Shown: positions 1 through 8,310 of the stretch, one piece after another
Position numbering within the stretch: position 1 is the first letter of the stretch
How the letters are laid out: each line of letters begins with the position of its first letter
Source: an uncultured Alphaproteobacteria bacterium
GTDB taxonomy: Bacteria; Pseudomonadota; Alphaproteobacteria; UBA11222
NCBI GenBank assembly: GCA_947258435.1
Contig: CAMYID010000015.1
Span: 1 to 64,000, forward strand
DNA length: 64,000 bases
Reading direction: 5' to 3'
The notes under the pieces: generated by a model
Seen by the model: the letters and a program-made list of their open reading frames with translations, nothing else
What the model was told of the DNA's origin: nothing
Databases searched by the model: none
Made by a program: the position numbers and the translations under genes

Positions 1-1
1 G

Positions 2-256
2 ATGCGCGCGGCGCGCGCATTGCTTGGGATCGACCAGATGGCGCTTGCGAAACTGGCAGGGCTTTCCTTGCCGACGATTCAGCGGATGGAGGCAAGTCGC
101 GGTCATGTACGCGGCACCGTGGAAAGTCTGACGAAGGTGGTTGCGGGGCTGGAACGTGCGGGGATTGAACTTATCAGTGAAAATACGACAAGCCATTCAG
201 GTGGGCGCGGTGTCCGGCTTCGCGCCGATACGGCCGACGGTGAGAAGATCAATTGA
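2..256 (+). CDS. XRE-like helix-turn-helix regulator, 5' end missing
   Basis: Small DNA-binding protein, 84 residues visible. An HTH of the Cro/C1 type spans about residues 4-35, with the pattern LLGIDQMALAKLAGLSLPT followed by QRMEAS. Alphaproteobacterial members of this small family normally have a few residues before the RAARALLG segment, so the true start probably lies left of the window and the gene is treated as partial. The conserved GGRGVR segment near the C-terminus is typical of the family. It ends 45 bases before the SulP gene, so co-transcription with, or local control of, the transporter is a reasonable inference. The target is unknown. Confidence 0.75.
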   Translation: MRAARALLGIDQMALAKLAGLSLPTIQRMEASRGHVRGTVESLTKVVAGLERAGIELISENTTSHSGGRGVRLRADTADGEKIN

Positions 257-301
257 TGCGTAGACCGGGCTGTCGCGAAATAACAGGGTAGTCATGCAGC
301 G

Positions 302-2095
302 ATGACAATGCGGCGGATGCGCCCCGCGCGCAGTGAGCGAAGTAGACCGGCGGCGGCAAAGCCCGGCTTTGCAGCGCTTTTTACCCCCAAGCTTGTCACT
401 GTGTTGCGTGAAGGTTATGGCTTGCGCCAATTCAGATCGGATGCCGTGGCCGGCCTGACGGTTGCGGTTGTGGCCCTGCCCCTGTCCATGGCGATAGCGA
501 TCGCCTCGGGGGTGACGCCGGCACAGGGGCTTTATACAGCGATTGTCGGCGGTTTTATTGTCTCCCTGCTGGGTGGCAGCCGGTTTCAGATCGGCGGTCC
601 TGCGGGCGCATTCATCGTGCTTGTCGCGGCGACTGTACAGATGCACGGGGTCGACGGGCTGGTCCTCGCGACAATCATTTCGGGGGGGTTGCTGCTCGCT
701 ATCGGTTTCCTGCAGCTCGGCACCTTTATAAAATTCATCCCTTATCCGGTAACGGTGGGTTTTACTGCCGGGATCGCGGTAATCATTTTCGCCAGCCAGT
801 TGAAGCCGCTTCTCGGGCTGACACTGGATGGCCCCGAGCCCGGACCGCTTGTCGAGAAGATTCCCATGCTCTGGCACGGCTTGCCGGGGTGGAGCGCCGC
901 ATCGTTCGGCCTTGCGCTGCTTACCATCAGCTGCATTCTGTTTCTCAAGGCGCGCTGGCCGCGTTGGCCGGCTATGCTGATCGCCATCGCACTTTCTTCC
1001 ATCGTGGCAGCGCCGCTTGATTTTCAGGTCCCAACGATCGGGTCGGAATTTGGCGGTATACCGCCGTCACTGCCGCCTTTTGCTCTACCTGAATTCGGTT
1101 TGGAAAAAATTATTGCCGTGCTGCCGAACGCCATAGGTTTCGCGTTGCTTGGTGCGATCGAGTCTTTGCTGTCGGCTGTGGTCGCCGATGGCATGACAGG
1201 GCGGCGGCACCGTTCCAACTGCGAACTCGTTGGACAGGGGGTCGCCAATATCGCTTCCGGATTTGCCGGCGGCTTTTGTGTGACCGGCACGATCGCGCGC
1301 ACGGCAACCAATGTACGTGCCGGTGCGCATGGGCCGGTGGCCGGCATGCTGCATGCGCTGTCGCTGCTTTTTTTCATGCTGATTGCAGCACCGCTTGCCG
1401 CCTTCATACCGCTGGCGAGCCTGGCGGGGGTGCTTGCGGTGGTTGCCTGGGATATGGTTGAAAAACATGCATTCGTCATGCTTCTGCGTGCGTCACGCGG
1501 CGACGCGCTTGTTCTGGTTTCGACATTCTTGCTGACAGTGTTCCGGGATCTGACCGAGGCGATCATTGTTGGATTTGCCTTGGGTTCAGTGCTGTTTATC
1601 TACCGCATGTCGAAGGAGATCGGGATCGAGACACATGCGCCCCTGGTTCTGTCTGATCGCGCCGATAATTCTGGCGACAAGCGGCCATCTTATGACGCTG
1701 GCGTGGTTGCGGATCCGGAAATCCTCGTTTACCGGATCTCGGGAGCGCTTTTCTTTGGCGCTTCGGCGGCGATCGGTGCGGTGCTTGATCGGATCGCTGA
1801 TACCCATCGATTGCTTGTTATCGACCTTGATGCGGTGTCATTGATCGATTCGACTGCGGCTAATGTTATCTGCAATCTTGCCCAAAAGGCCGCCAATAGC
1901 AGTGTGGGTTGCGTATTGACAAGTGCCTCGCCGGCAGTGCGGCAGGCATTATCGGCCTATGGCGTGGCGCCGCCGCTTGTCAGCTATGCGGCCAGTGTTT
2001 CCGACGCCGTCCGCGATTATCGCGCGGACCGCTCTTCCACCTTGTCGCAAGAAGTTCTCTCTTCCGAAGGCGTTTCCGGAGTGTGCCAGAAATAG
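302..2095 (+). CDS. SulP-family inorganic anion transporter with STAS domain
   Basis: Inner-membrane anion transporter of the SulP/SLC26 family, 597 residues, the usual length. A multi-helix Sulfate_transp domain runs about residues 45-430 (opening GLRQFRSDAVAGLTVAVVALPL), followed by a cytoplasmic STAS domain about residues 460-570 (LLVIDLDAVSLIDST). Substrate cannot be read from the sequence; bicarbonate, sulfate and other anions are all known in the family. No carbonic anhydrase gene is adjacent. The start ATG at 302 is followed by an Arg-rich cytoplasmic leader; a second ATG two codons on is equally possible. The 3' end overlaps a minus-strand small ORF by 79 bases. Confidence 0.9.
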   Translation: MTMRRMRPARSERSRPAAAKPGFAALFTPKLVTVLREGYGLRQFRSDAVAGLTVAVVALPLSMAIAIASGVTPAQGLYTAIVGGFIVSLLGGSRFQIGGPAGAFIVLVAATVQMHGVDGLVLATIISGGLLLAIGFLQLGTFIKFIPYPVTVGFTAGIAVIIFASQLKPLLGLTLDGPEPGPLVEKIPMLWHGLPGWSAASFGLALLTISCILFLKARWPRWPAMLIAIALSSIVAAPLDFQVPTIGSEFGGIPPSLPPFALPEFGLEKIIAVLPNAIGFALLGAIESLLSAVVADGMTGRRHRSNCELVGQGVANIASGFAGGFCVTGTIARTATNVRAGAHGPVAGMLHALSLLFFMLIAAPLAAFIPLASLAGVLAVVAWDMVEKHAFVMLLRASRGDALVLVSTFLLTVFRDLTEAIIVGFALGSVLFIYRMSKEIGIETHAPLVLSDRADNSGDKRPSYDAGVVADPEILVYRISGALFFGASAAIGAVLDRIADTHRLLVIDLDAVSLIDSTAANVICNLAQKAANSSVGCVLTSASPAVRQALSAYGVAPPLVSYAASVSDAVRDYRADRSSTLSQEVLSSEGVSGVCQK

Positions 2096-2193
2096 GCGGG
2101 GTCGACTTCGCGCATCAGGCATGGCGGCGCGGCGCATTCGATCACCTGTTCGGCTTGGGCGGTGCCGGGTAACGCCTCGTCGTTATGTTTCAT
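2017..2193 (-). CDS. Small 58-residue protein, antisense to the end of the SulP gene
   Basis: Short ORF read from the sequence: an ATG at 2193 preceded at 6-bp spacing by an excellent Shine-Dalgarno (CAGGGAGGATGTC then ATG), then 58 codons to TAA at 2017. The product begins MKHNDEALPG and contains the segment PPCLMREVDPAYFWHT. The PPC-x-x-x-E-x-DPAY pattern resembles the N-terminal motif of several small alphaproteobacterial proteins of unknown function; this is from memory and not tested. It is acidic, has three Cys and no signal or membrane segment. It overlaps the SulP 3' end by 79 bases in antisense, which weakens the case for it. Function unknown. Confidence 0.5.
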   Translation of the reverse strand: MKHNDEALPGTAQAEQVIECAAPPCLMREVDPAYFWHTPETPSEERTSCDKVEERSAR

Positions 2194-2361
2194 GACATCC
2201 TCCCTGATTTTGCAACGAGCCCCGCATGAACCGCATAAACTCTAGAACGCGCGGCGATCTGACGCAAATCCGCAGCAGCCTGCGGATTGACCCTCATGCG
2301 TTGCGTTCGGATAATAGTCGTATCAAGGCGTGAAGCCATTTGCCAGGAAGGGGAGGCGCGT

Positions 2362-3528
2362 GTGAGGACATCACTGTTTTACTTGCCATCTGTCGGTAGC
2401 AAGAAGGAAATGGAAGAGGGGATGGTCGGCCTGCGGCCCGAGCTTTATCAGCAGATGCTGAAGGAGCTGAGCGAGCAGGCAAAACTCGCCGATGAGGCAG
2501 GTTACGATTCCATCAGCTTTACCGAACATCACTTCCATGTCGAAGGGTTCGAGATGTCGAACAATCCGATCCTTCTTGATTTGTTTGTTGGTATGCAGAC
2601 GAAGAATATCCGGGTCGGTCAGCTCGGGATCGTGCTGCCTGCCAATAACCCGATCCGGGTGGCCGAGGATATTGCCATGCTTGATCATATGACGGGCGGG
2701 CGGGCCTGCGCTGGCTTTGCGCGCGGCTATCAGCGTCGCTGGGTCGATATCATGGCGCAGCAGACGCACGGGATTCACGGCGCGAGCCCGCATCAGCATG
2801 ATGAGATCGATGCGGCCAATCGCGCCGCGTTCGAAGAATGCTTCACCATCATCAAGAAATGCTGGACCGAGGATCTGCTGAGCTATCAGGGCAAATACTG
2901 GAATGTCCCGCCCGGCGAAACGCCGTGGGATGTCGACTTCACCAACAAATATGGCGCTGGTATTGAAAATGGTGTCGTGAAGCAGGTCGGCGTCGTGCCC
3001 AAGCCGCTGCAAAAACCGCATCCGGAAATCTTTCAGCCCTTCGCCTCGTCTGAACGCAGCGTGCGCTGGTGTGCGGCGGAAGGGGCGACGGCGGTGTTGC
3101 CGCCATTGCACCCCAAGCTTGAGGAACGGCTGATCGATGCCTATCAGGAAGTGTCGGGCAAGCCGCGCGGGCAAGGGATCGGGATCCTGCGCGATATCGT
3201 GATTGCAGACAGCGACGAGGAGGCATTGCAGCTCTGGACCGATTCGGGCCGCTATTGCGGCGAACAATGGTTCGCGCCGTTCCATTTCGGGGAAGGTATG
3301 CTTGACCCTGATACAGGTGAGGATAATTTTGCGCATGAGAATTATCTCGATATGGGCTATGCGCTTGTCGGCACCGTGGATACCGTTTGCCGCCAGATGG
3401 AGGCACTGACCAAGCGGCTGCCGGTTAACTGGATTTTTGGCTGGGCTTATAACGGGCTGTTGCCGCATGACAAATTGATGCAGACGCTCGAGCTTTATGC
3501 AACCAAGGTGATGCCGAAATTCGGTTAG
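2362..3528 (+). CDS. LLM-class flavin-dependent oxidoreductase
   Basis: Bacterial luciferase-like (LLM) flavin monooxygenase, a TIM-barrel cytoplasmic enzyme using reduced flavin; 388 residues from the chosen GTG. The N-terminus RTSLFYLPSVGSKKEMEEGM, the active-site-like segment SFTEHHFHVEGF and the LLD-x-FVGMQT-x-x-IRVGQLG strand are typical. The GTG at 2362 sits 5 bases after AGGAAGGGGAGG and matches the family start, whereas the longer frame adds 25 non-family residues. Substrate is not predictable. It stands alone between the SulP and MFS genes. Confidence 0.85.
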   Translation: MRTSLFYLPSVGSKKEMEEGMVGLRPELYQQMLKELSEQAKLADEAGYDSISFTEHHFHVEGFEMSNNPILLDLFVGMQTKNIRVGQLGIVLPANNPIRVAEDIAMLDHMTGGRACAGFARGYQRRWVDIMAQQTHGIHGASPHQHDEIDAANRAAFEECFTIIKKCWTEDLLSYQGKYWNVPPGETPWDVDFTNKYGAGIENGVVKQVGVVPKPLQKPHPEIFQPFASSERSVRWCAAEGATAVLPPLHPKLEERLIDAYQEVSGKPRGQGIGILRDIVIADSDEEALQLWTDSGRYCGEQWFAPFHFGEGMLDPDTGEDNFAHENYLDMGYALVGTVDTVCRQMEALTKRLPVNWIFGWAYNGLLPHDKLMQTLELYATKVMPKFG

Positions 3529-3602
3529 GCATGCGCTGAAACAGTCCGTGCCCACTGGAAGGGACCCGGTCAGGGGCATTTACTTTGTCCCCTGTTTGCG
3601 GC

Positions 3603-4889
3603 ATGGCTCCTGCCATGAGCGGTGCCCCACATAACAGAGCGAACGGGACGGGCGCGCGGTTTCCTGCCGCCCGGATCAGCCTGTTTTATATCTGTATCTT
3701 CCTTGTGATGGGGGTGCATCTGCCTTACTGGCCGGTCTGGTTCGCCGCGCGCGGGTTGAGTGCGGATGATATCGGGCTGATCCTGGCGCTGTCGCTCGGC
3801 CTGCGGGTGGTTGCGGGACCGGTGATCGCGGTTTCGGCGGATCGCCTGGGGCGTCGGCGCGGGCCGCTTGTCGCGCTTGCATCGGGGTGTTTGGCGGGGT
3901 TCGCGCTCTATGGCCTGACCGATAGCTTCTGGTCGATCCTGTTTGTGACCCTGATCGCGAACGCGCTGTTATCGGCGATGATGCCGCTTATCGATACGCT
4001 GGCATTGCAGCGCGCGCCGCTCGACGGGTTCGATTATGGCCGGGTGCGTTTGTGGGGGAGTATCAGCTTTATTGCCGCCAGTATGGGGGGCGGCTGGTTT
4101 CTGGCGCAGGTGACAGGCGCGGGTGCCGAGCAAATCTGGGGCATGGTGCTTGTGGCTGCGGCGCTAACGGTGGGGGCGGCCTGTCTGCTGCCAGGGGAGC
4201 GGCGCAGCCCGGGGATTGATGGGCAAACGGACGTTAGTCGCCGTTTCCCGTCCTCCCGTCATGTCTGGTCGGCGGCGCTCGGGCTCTGCGGGCACCGCCA
4301 GTTCTTGCTGTTCGTGCTGGCGGCCGCTGCTATTCAAGGCGGGCATGCGGTCTATTACGCTTTCGGTACGCTTCATTGGCGGCAGGCGGGGCTTGACGAC
4401 AGCTTGATCGGAATCCTGTGGGCGATCGGGGTTGTCGCTGAAATCCTGTTATTTCTGGTTGCGGCCCCCTTTGTCGCGCGGCTCGGTCCGGCCTGGTGCA
4501 TCGCAGTTGGCGGCGTTGCGGGCATTCTGCGCTGGAGCGTGACGGCCTTCACGCCCGCATTGCCTGTTCTTATGCTGATGCAGTGTCTGCATGCCTTTAC
4601 CTTCGGGGCGACGCATCTGGGGGCGATGCATTTTCTCAGCCGTGCCGCGCCGCCCGGTCTCGCGGCAACCGCGCAAAGCATTTATGCGGCGTTGTCGGCG
4701 GGGTTGGTGATCGGTGCGGTCACCTATCTGTCGGGCGTTGCCTATCAGGCGTGGGGCGGTTTTGCCTATCTGGGGATGGCGCTGTTATGTGCGGCCGGCG
4801 CGCTTGCGGCCATTCGGCTGGCGCGGGTGTGGGACGGCGATGTTCTGGCCGCTCAGCCCCAAAGCGCCGAAGCGGCGGGGAACAGCTGA
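3603..4889 (+). CDS. MFS transporter, phenylpropionate-permease (HcaT) type
   Basis: Twelve-helix major facilitator protein of the MFS_1_like group. The first helix pair reads LFYICIFLVMGVHLPYWPVWFAARGLS, and the loop 2-3 motif DRLGRRRGPL follows; both resemble 3-phenylpropionate/HcaT-type and sugar proton symporters. ATG codons at 3603 and 3615 are both possible; neither has a convincing ribosome-binding site, and an upstream TTG at 3585 is less likely. It converges on dgcA and overlaps its end by 37 bases (4853-4889), so no terminator space exists between them. Substrate unknown; proximity to the D-glutamate genes is suggestive only. Confidence 0.8.
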   Translation: MAPAMSGAPHNRANGTGARFPAARISLFYICIFLVMGVHLPYWPVWFAARGLSADDIGLILALSLGLRVVAGPVIAVSADRLGRRRGPLVALASGCLAGFALYGLTDSFWSILFVTLIANALLSAMMPLIDTLALQRAPLDGFDYGRVRLWGSISFIAASMGGGWFLAQVTGAGAEQIWGMVLVAAALTVGAACLLPGERRSPGIDGQTDVSRRFPSSRHVWSAALGLCGHRQFLLFVLAAAAIQGGHAVYYAFGTLHWRQAGLDDSLIGILWAIGVVAEILLFLVAAPFVARLGPAWCIAVGGVAGILRWSVTAFTPALPVLMLMQCLHAFTFGATHLGAMHFLSRAAPPGLAATAQSIYAALSAGLVIGAVTYLSGVAYQAWGGFAYLGMALLCAAGALAAIRLARVWDGDVLAAQPQSAEAAGNS

Positions 4890-5824
4890 CCGTGGGCCGC
4901 ATAATGCAGGCCCGGCTCCCGGTCGCGGGCGAGCAATAGCGGCCCGTCAAGATCAACATAATCGGCAAATTGCGCCAGCAGCAGGGCGGGCGCCATGGCA
5001 AGCGAAGTGCCCACCATGCAGCCAACCATAATGCCAAGCCCCGCCTCGCGCGCCGCCCGGGCAAGCGCCAGTGCGGCGGTCAGTCCGCCGCTCTTGTCGA
5101 GCTTGATGTTGATCGCGTCATAGCGCGCGGCAATGTCGGCAAGATTGTCTGTGCCGTGGCTTGATTCATCGGCGCACAGGGTCAGCTTGCGGGGAAAGCC
5201 CGCAAGCGCCGCATCATTGCCTGCGGGGAGCGGTTGTTCGATCAGGCAGACATTCAGCGCGCATAATGCAGGTTCGACCTGGGCGAGCAGATCGATATCC
5301 CATGCCTCATTCGCATCGACGATCAGCTTGGCATCGGGTGCAGCGTGATGGATCGCCGTCACCGTTTCAACAATCCGGTCGGGCCCGAGTTTGAGCTTCA
5401 GAATCGGAAACTCTTTCGCATCAGCCGCTGCCGTCGCCATGGCGCGGGGCTCATCAAGGCTGAGGGTAAAGGCGGTCGTGACCGGGGTAGGCGCGCGCAA
5501 CCCCGCCAGTTGCCAAACCGGCTTGCCGGCTTTTTTTGCCGCAAGATCCCACAACGCGCAATCAAGCGCATTGCGCGCCGCGCCGGGCGGCAGGGCATCG
5601 GCAAGCGCCTCACGCGTGATTGCGACCGGCACGGATGCGATGGCGGCGGTGACGCTGTCGCGCGTTTCGCCATAGCGGCCATAGGGCACGCATTCGCCGC
5701 GTCCGGTGAACCCGTCTTCCTCAATTGTCACGCAGACGACATCGGCACTGCGCTTGCTGCCCCGCGAAATCGTGAAACTGCCTCGGATCGGCCAGCTTTC
5801 GGTGGTGATATGTCTTTGCCGCAC
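4853..5824 (-). CDS. dgcA: N-acetyl-D-glutamate racemase (DgcA), enolase superfamily
   Basis: Enolase-superfamily epimerase of the dipeptide-epimerase/MR-MLE subgroup, 323 residues. Visible catalytic features: KLK at 143-145, metal ligands Asp170 (VDAN), Glu196 (IEQP) and Asp219 (ADES), and a second lysine pair in KLDKSGG at 241-247. Next to a DUF1611 protein it matches the DgcN-DgcA pair, in which D-Glu is N-acetylated and then racemised to N-acetyl-L-Glu; that assignment is established in marine bacteria and transferred here by context. Alternatively it could be an L-Ala-D/L-Glu epimerase. Start GTG at 5824 lies 4 bases after the dgcN stop; a longer reading frame runs back into dgcN. Confidence 0.8.
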   Translation of the reverse strand: MRQRHITTESWPIRGSFTISRGSKRSADVVCVTIEEDGFTGRGECVPYGRYGETRDSVTAAIASVPVAITREALADALPPGAARNALDCALWDLAAKKAGKPVWQLAGLRAPTPVTTAFTLSLDEPRAMATAAADAKEFPILKLKLGPDRIVETVTAIHHAAPDAKLIVDANEAWDIDLLAQVEPALCALNVCLIEQPLPAGNDAALAGFPRKLTLCADESSHGTDNLADIAARYDAINIKLDKSGGLTAALALARAAREAGLGIMVGCMVGTSLAMAPALLLAQFADYVDLDGPLLLARDREPGLHYAAHGQLFPAASALWG

Positions 5825-5828
5825 CCGT

Positions 5829-6845
5829 TCACACCTCTTGCAACAGCCGGTCGATGATGGGGCCGGTACCATCACGCACCGGGTCGATGCAGGGCAGCTG
5901 ATACGCATTTTCCATCTCGCGCAGCAGGGAGTGCGCTGCATCGTCGGGCAAGGCGACCGTGTTCACCGCGATCCCGACGCAGCGAATGGCCGGGTTCGTC
6001 ATCTGGCCAAGTCGCAAGATAAGATCGATGCAATCCGCGATATCGGGTATGGGGGCCGCGACATTGCGCAGGGTCTTGCGGGTGGGTTCATGGCACAGCA
6101 CGAAGGCGTCAGGCTGCGCCCCGTGCAGCAATCCCAACGTTACCCCGGCAAATGACGGGTGAAACAGTGATCCCTGTCCCTCGATAATATCCCAGTGATT
6201 GTCCGGGGCGGGCGGGCTCAGCCATTCCGCGGCGCCCGAGATGAAATCCGCGATCACCGCATCGATCGCGACCCCGGCACCCGCAATCAGAATACCCGTC
6301 TGGCCTGTCGCACGGAAATCCGCATCGATCCCGCGTCCGCGCATGTCGCGTTCGAGCGCAAGTGCTGTGTACTTCTTGCCGACTGAGCAATCGGTACCCA
6401 TGGTCAGCAGTCTTTTGCCGGTACGGGGCAGTCCGCTGCCCGTCGAAAAGCTGTGGGCGGGATGGCGCACATTGTGAAGCCGGCGGCCATTTCGCGCGGC
6501 GGCTGCGGCGATTTGCGGGATTTCCTCAAGCCGGGCATGCATGCCGCTGGCAAGATCAAGCCCGTTATCGAGCGCTTCAGTCAGTGCATAAATCCAGCTA
6601 TCGGGAATCTGGCCGCCGGGATTGACCGCGCCGATAACCATGGTGCGTGCGCCCGCCGCCACCGCCGCGCCGGGGCTTAATTCGGGCAAGTCAAGCGTTG
6701 CGCGGCACCCGGGCAGCCGGTATTGCCCGACGCAGTGTTCACGCCGCCAGTCGGCAATGCCATGGGCTGTCTTGGCGGCAAGATCGTCATGCGCATCGCC
6801 AAGAAACAGCAGATAGGGGCGCTGAATGTCCGTCTCGTCGGGCAT
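5829..6845 (-). CDS. dgcN: DUF1611 protein, D-glutamate N-acetyltransferase DgcN
   Basis: DUF1611-family protein of 338 residues with a Rossmann-like N-terminal half and a P-loop-like segment MGTDCSVGKKYTALAL in the middle, followed by the IEGQGSLFHPSFAGVTLGLL stretch typical of the family. DgcN acetylates D-glutamate as the first step of D-Glu catabolism. The ATG at 6845 is preceded by GGAG at 6-base spacing; 14 extra codons upstream look unconserved. It is translationally linked to dgcA (4-base gap). No DgcR-type regulator is visible nearby. Confidence 0.8.
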   Translation of the reverse strand: MPDETDIQRPYLLFLGDAHDDLAAKTAHGIADWRREHCVGQYRLPGCRATLDLPELSPGAAVAAGARTMVIGAVNPGGQIPDSWIYALTEALDNGLDLASGMHARLEEIPQIAAAAARNGRRLHNVRHPAHSFSTGSGLPRTGKRLLTMGTDCSVGKKYTALALERDMRGRGIDADFRATGQTGILIAGAGVAIDAVIADFISGAAEWLSPPAPDNHWDIIEGQGSLFHPSFAGVTLGLLHGAQPDAFVLCHEPTRKTLRNVAAPIPDIADCIDLILRLGQMTNPAIRCVGIAVNTVALPDDAAHSLLREMENAYQLPCIDPVRDGTGPIIDRLLQEV

Positions 6846-6941
6846 GCTCGTCTCCGCAACAACCGGATGGCGCGGTTTTGCCAACACATTACCGGATTTC
6901 CGTCTGCAACCCTTTTCAGCCAGCAGTGAACCGGCATCAAG

Positions 6942-8228
6942 CTATTCGAATGAATCGAACAGGTCGTTGTCCGTTGCGCTTGGTATTGTGTTGCCCTTGC
7001 GCAAGGCGACGTCCCGGTTCTGATAATAGGTTGCCCGGAAAGTCGCATACCAGTCGAGGGAATCTTCGCGCAATTCATCAAGCGGTTCGACCAGTGTTTC
7101 GCGCAAGGTAATGGCATCGCCGACCGTCAGACCGATCTTCACCGGCTCGTCGACCGCATCGATCCAGGTGAGCGGATTGCTTGCCACATCGACGATCCGG
7201 CCGAAATGGTGGCGGATGCTGCCCGGACCGATAACGGGCACCACAAGATACGGTCCCGCGGGCAGACCATAATGATCAAGCGTCTGTGCGAAATCGGCCG
7301 GATGGCCCGGATGCCCGATACGTTCGGCAACATCGAAAAAGCCAAGCCCGCCAACCGTGCTGTTCATCAGGAACCGGCCCAGCGTGGTTCCGGCTCCCGA
7401 CATGTCGAACTGCAAGACGTCATTGAAGAGAATGACGGGGGAGCGCAGATTATCAAATGCATTTCGGACCCCTTCCTTGATGGGCGCAGGGGTGATCCAG
7501 CCATAAGAGGCGGCAACCGGTCGGATCAGAAAATCATCGAGAAACTGGTGCACCGCAAAAAGCGGCCGGTTGACCGGCTCCCACGGATCCCAGAAGGCCG
7601 GGCTGGGATCGCGGCTGGGCGGTGGCGGTGAATAATCGCGTGCGGCTTGCGCAGGCGCTTCGGTCATCAGCCGGGGCGGATTGGCTGCTGGCCGGGAAAA
7701 CTGTGCGGCAGGTTGGAGAGGGGCCTGCGGCGCAGCAATCGGGGCGGGTGTATATGCGGGAGCCTGCGCATATGCCGGGGCCGCGGCCATGGGGTTTGCC
7801 GACAGGATCTGATTACTGAAGCCGGGGAAGGATGCCACCGCGCTCCCGATGATTTCATTGCGTAAATCCGGTGCGTGCGCGACTGCCGCCGAAACGATAC
7901 CGGGCGCGGCTTGCGGATATTGTGCGATGGCGGCATTGACGATGTAGTTGAAGGTGGCCGCCGACTGGCGTCTTTGTTCAGCCTGCATTTGCTGCGTGAG
8001 TACAGGATCGCGGACTGTTGCTGACATATAGGCCAGACGCGCGGCATCCTGTTGCGCAAGTTGCGCCGCATTCTGAAAATCGACCCTCAGGCTGGGCGGG
8101 AACTGGGCCTGGGCGGCAGCCGTCGCCATCATGATCCGCGGCAAGAATGTCAGCGCGACAAGGCATGTCACCGCCCACAATGTCGCTTTCCGGCGCGCGG
8201 AGCAGCCACTCATTGCCTGATCGTTCAT
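6942..8228 (-). CDS. MlaA (VacJ) family phospholipid-transport protein with long N-terminal extension
   Basis: The C-terminal 215 residues are an MlaA domain (from about residue 212, FWDPWEPVNRPLFAVHQFLDDF), the outer-membrane component that extracts phospholipids from the outer leaflet. Residues 1-42 form a hydrophobic signal ending ATAAAQAQF, a signal peptidase I-type site with no lipobox Cys, unlike canonical lipidated MlaA. Residues 45-210 are a family-atypical extension: a helical part with APGIVSAAVAHAPDLRNEIIGSAV-like repetition, then a Pro/Ala-rich linker. It is the last gene of the minus-strand run that includes mlaC, 82 bases after the Sel1 gene. Start at 8228 is the ORF's own; later Met codons at residues 6 or 33-34 are possible. 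Confidence 0.85.
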   Translation of the reverse strand: MNDQAMSGCSARRKATLWAVTCLVALTFLPRIMMATAAAQAQFPPSLRVDFQNAAQLAQQDAARLAYMSATVRDPVLTQQMQAEQRRQSAATFNYIVNAAIAQYPQAAPGIVSAAVAHAPDLRNEIIGSAVASFPGFSNQILSANPMAAAPAYAQAPAYTPAPIAAPQAPLQPAAQFSRPAANPPRLMTEAPAQAARDYSPPPPSRDPSPAFWDPWEPVNRPLFAVHQFLDDFLIRPVAASYGWITPAPIKEGVRNAFDNLRSPVILFNDVLQFDMSGAGTTLGRFLMNSTVGGLGFFDVAERIGHPGHPADFAQTLDHYGLPAGPYLVVPVIGPGSIRHHFGRIVDVASNPLTWIDAVDEPVKIGLTVGDAITLRETLVEPLDELREDSLDWYATFRATYYQNRDVALRKGNTIPSATDNDLFDSFE

Positions 8229-8310
8229 AACCCCCTCACCCTGTCTTGCCGGTGCTGTCGGATTGCGGGAAAATATCCCTCGACAGCCGACCGAACCAGT
8301 CCGTGTCGCC

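Noticed and set aside
2371-3579. 402-codon minus-strand ORF
   Set aside because: Shadow of the LLM oxidoreductase gene; no domain and Arg/His-rich composition typical of antisense frames.
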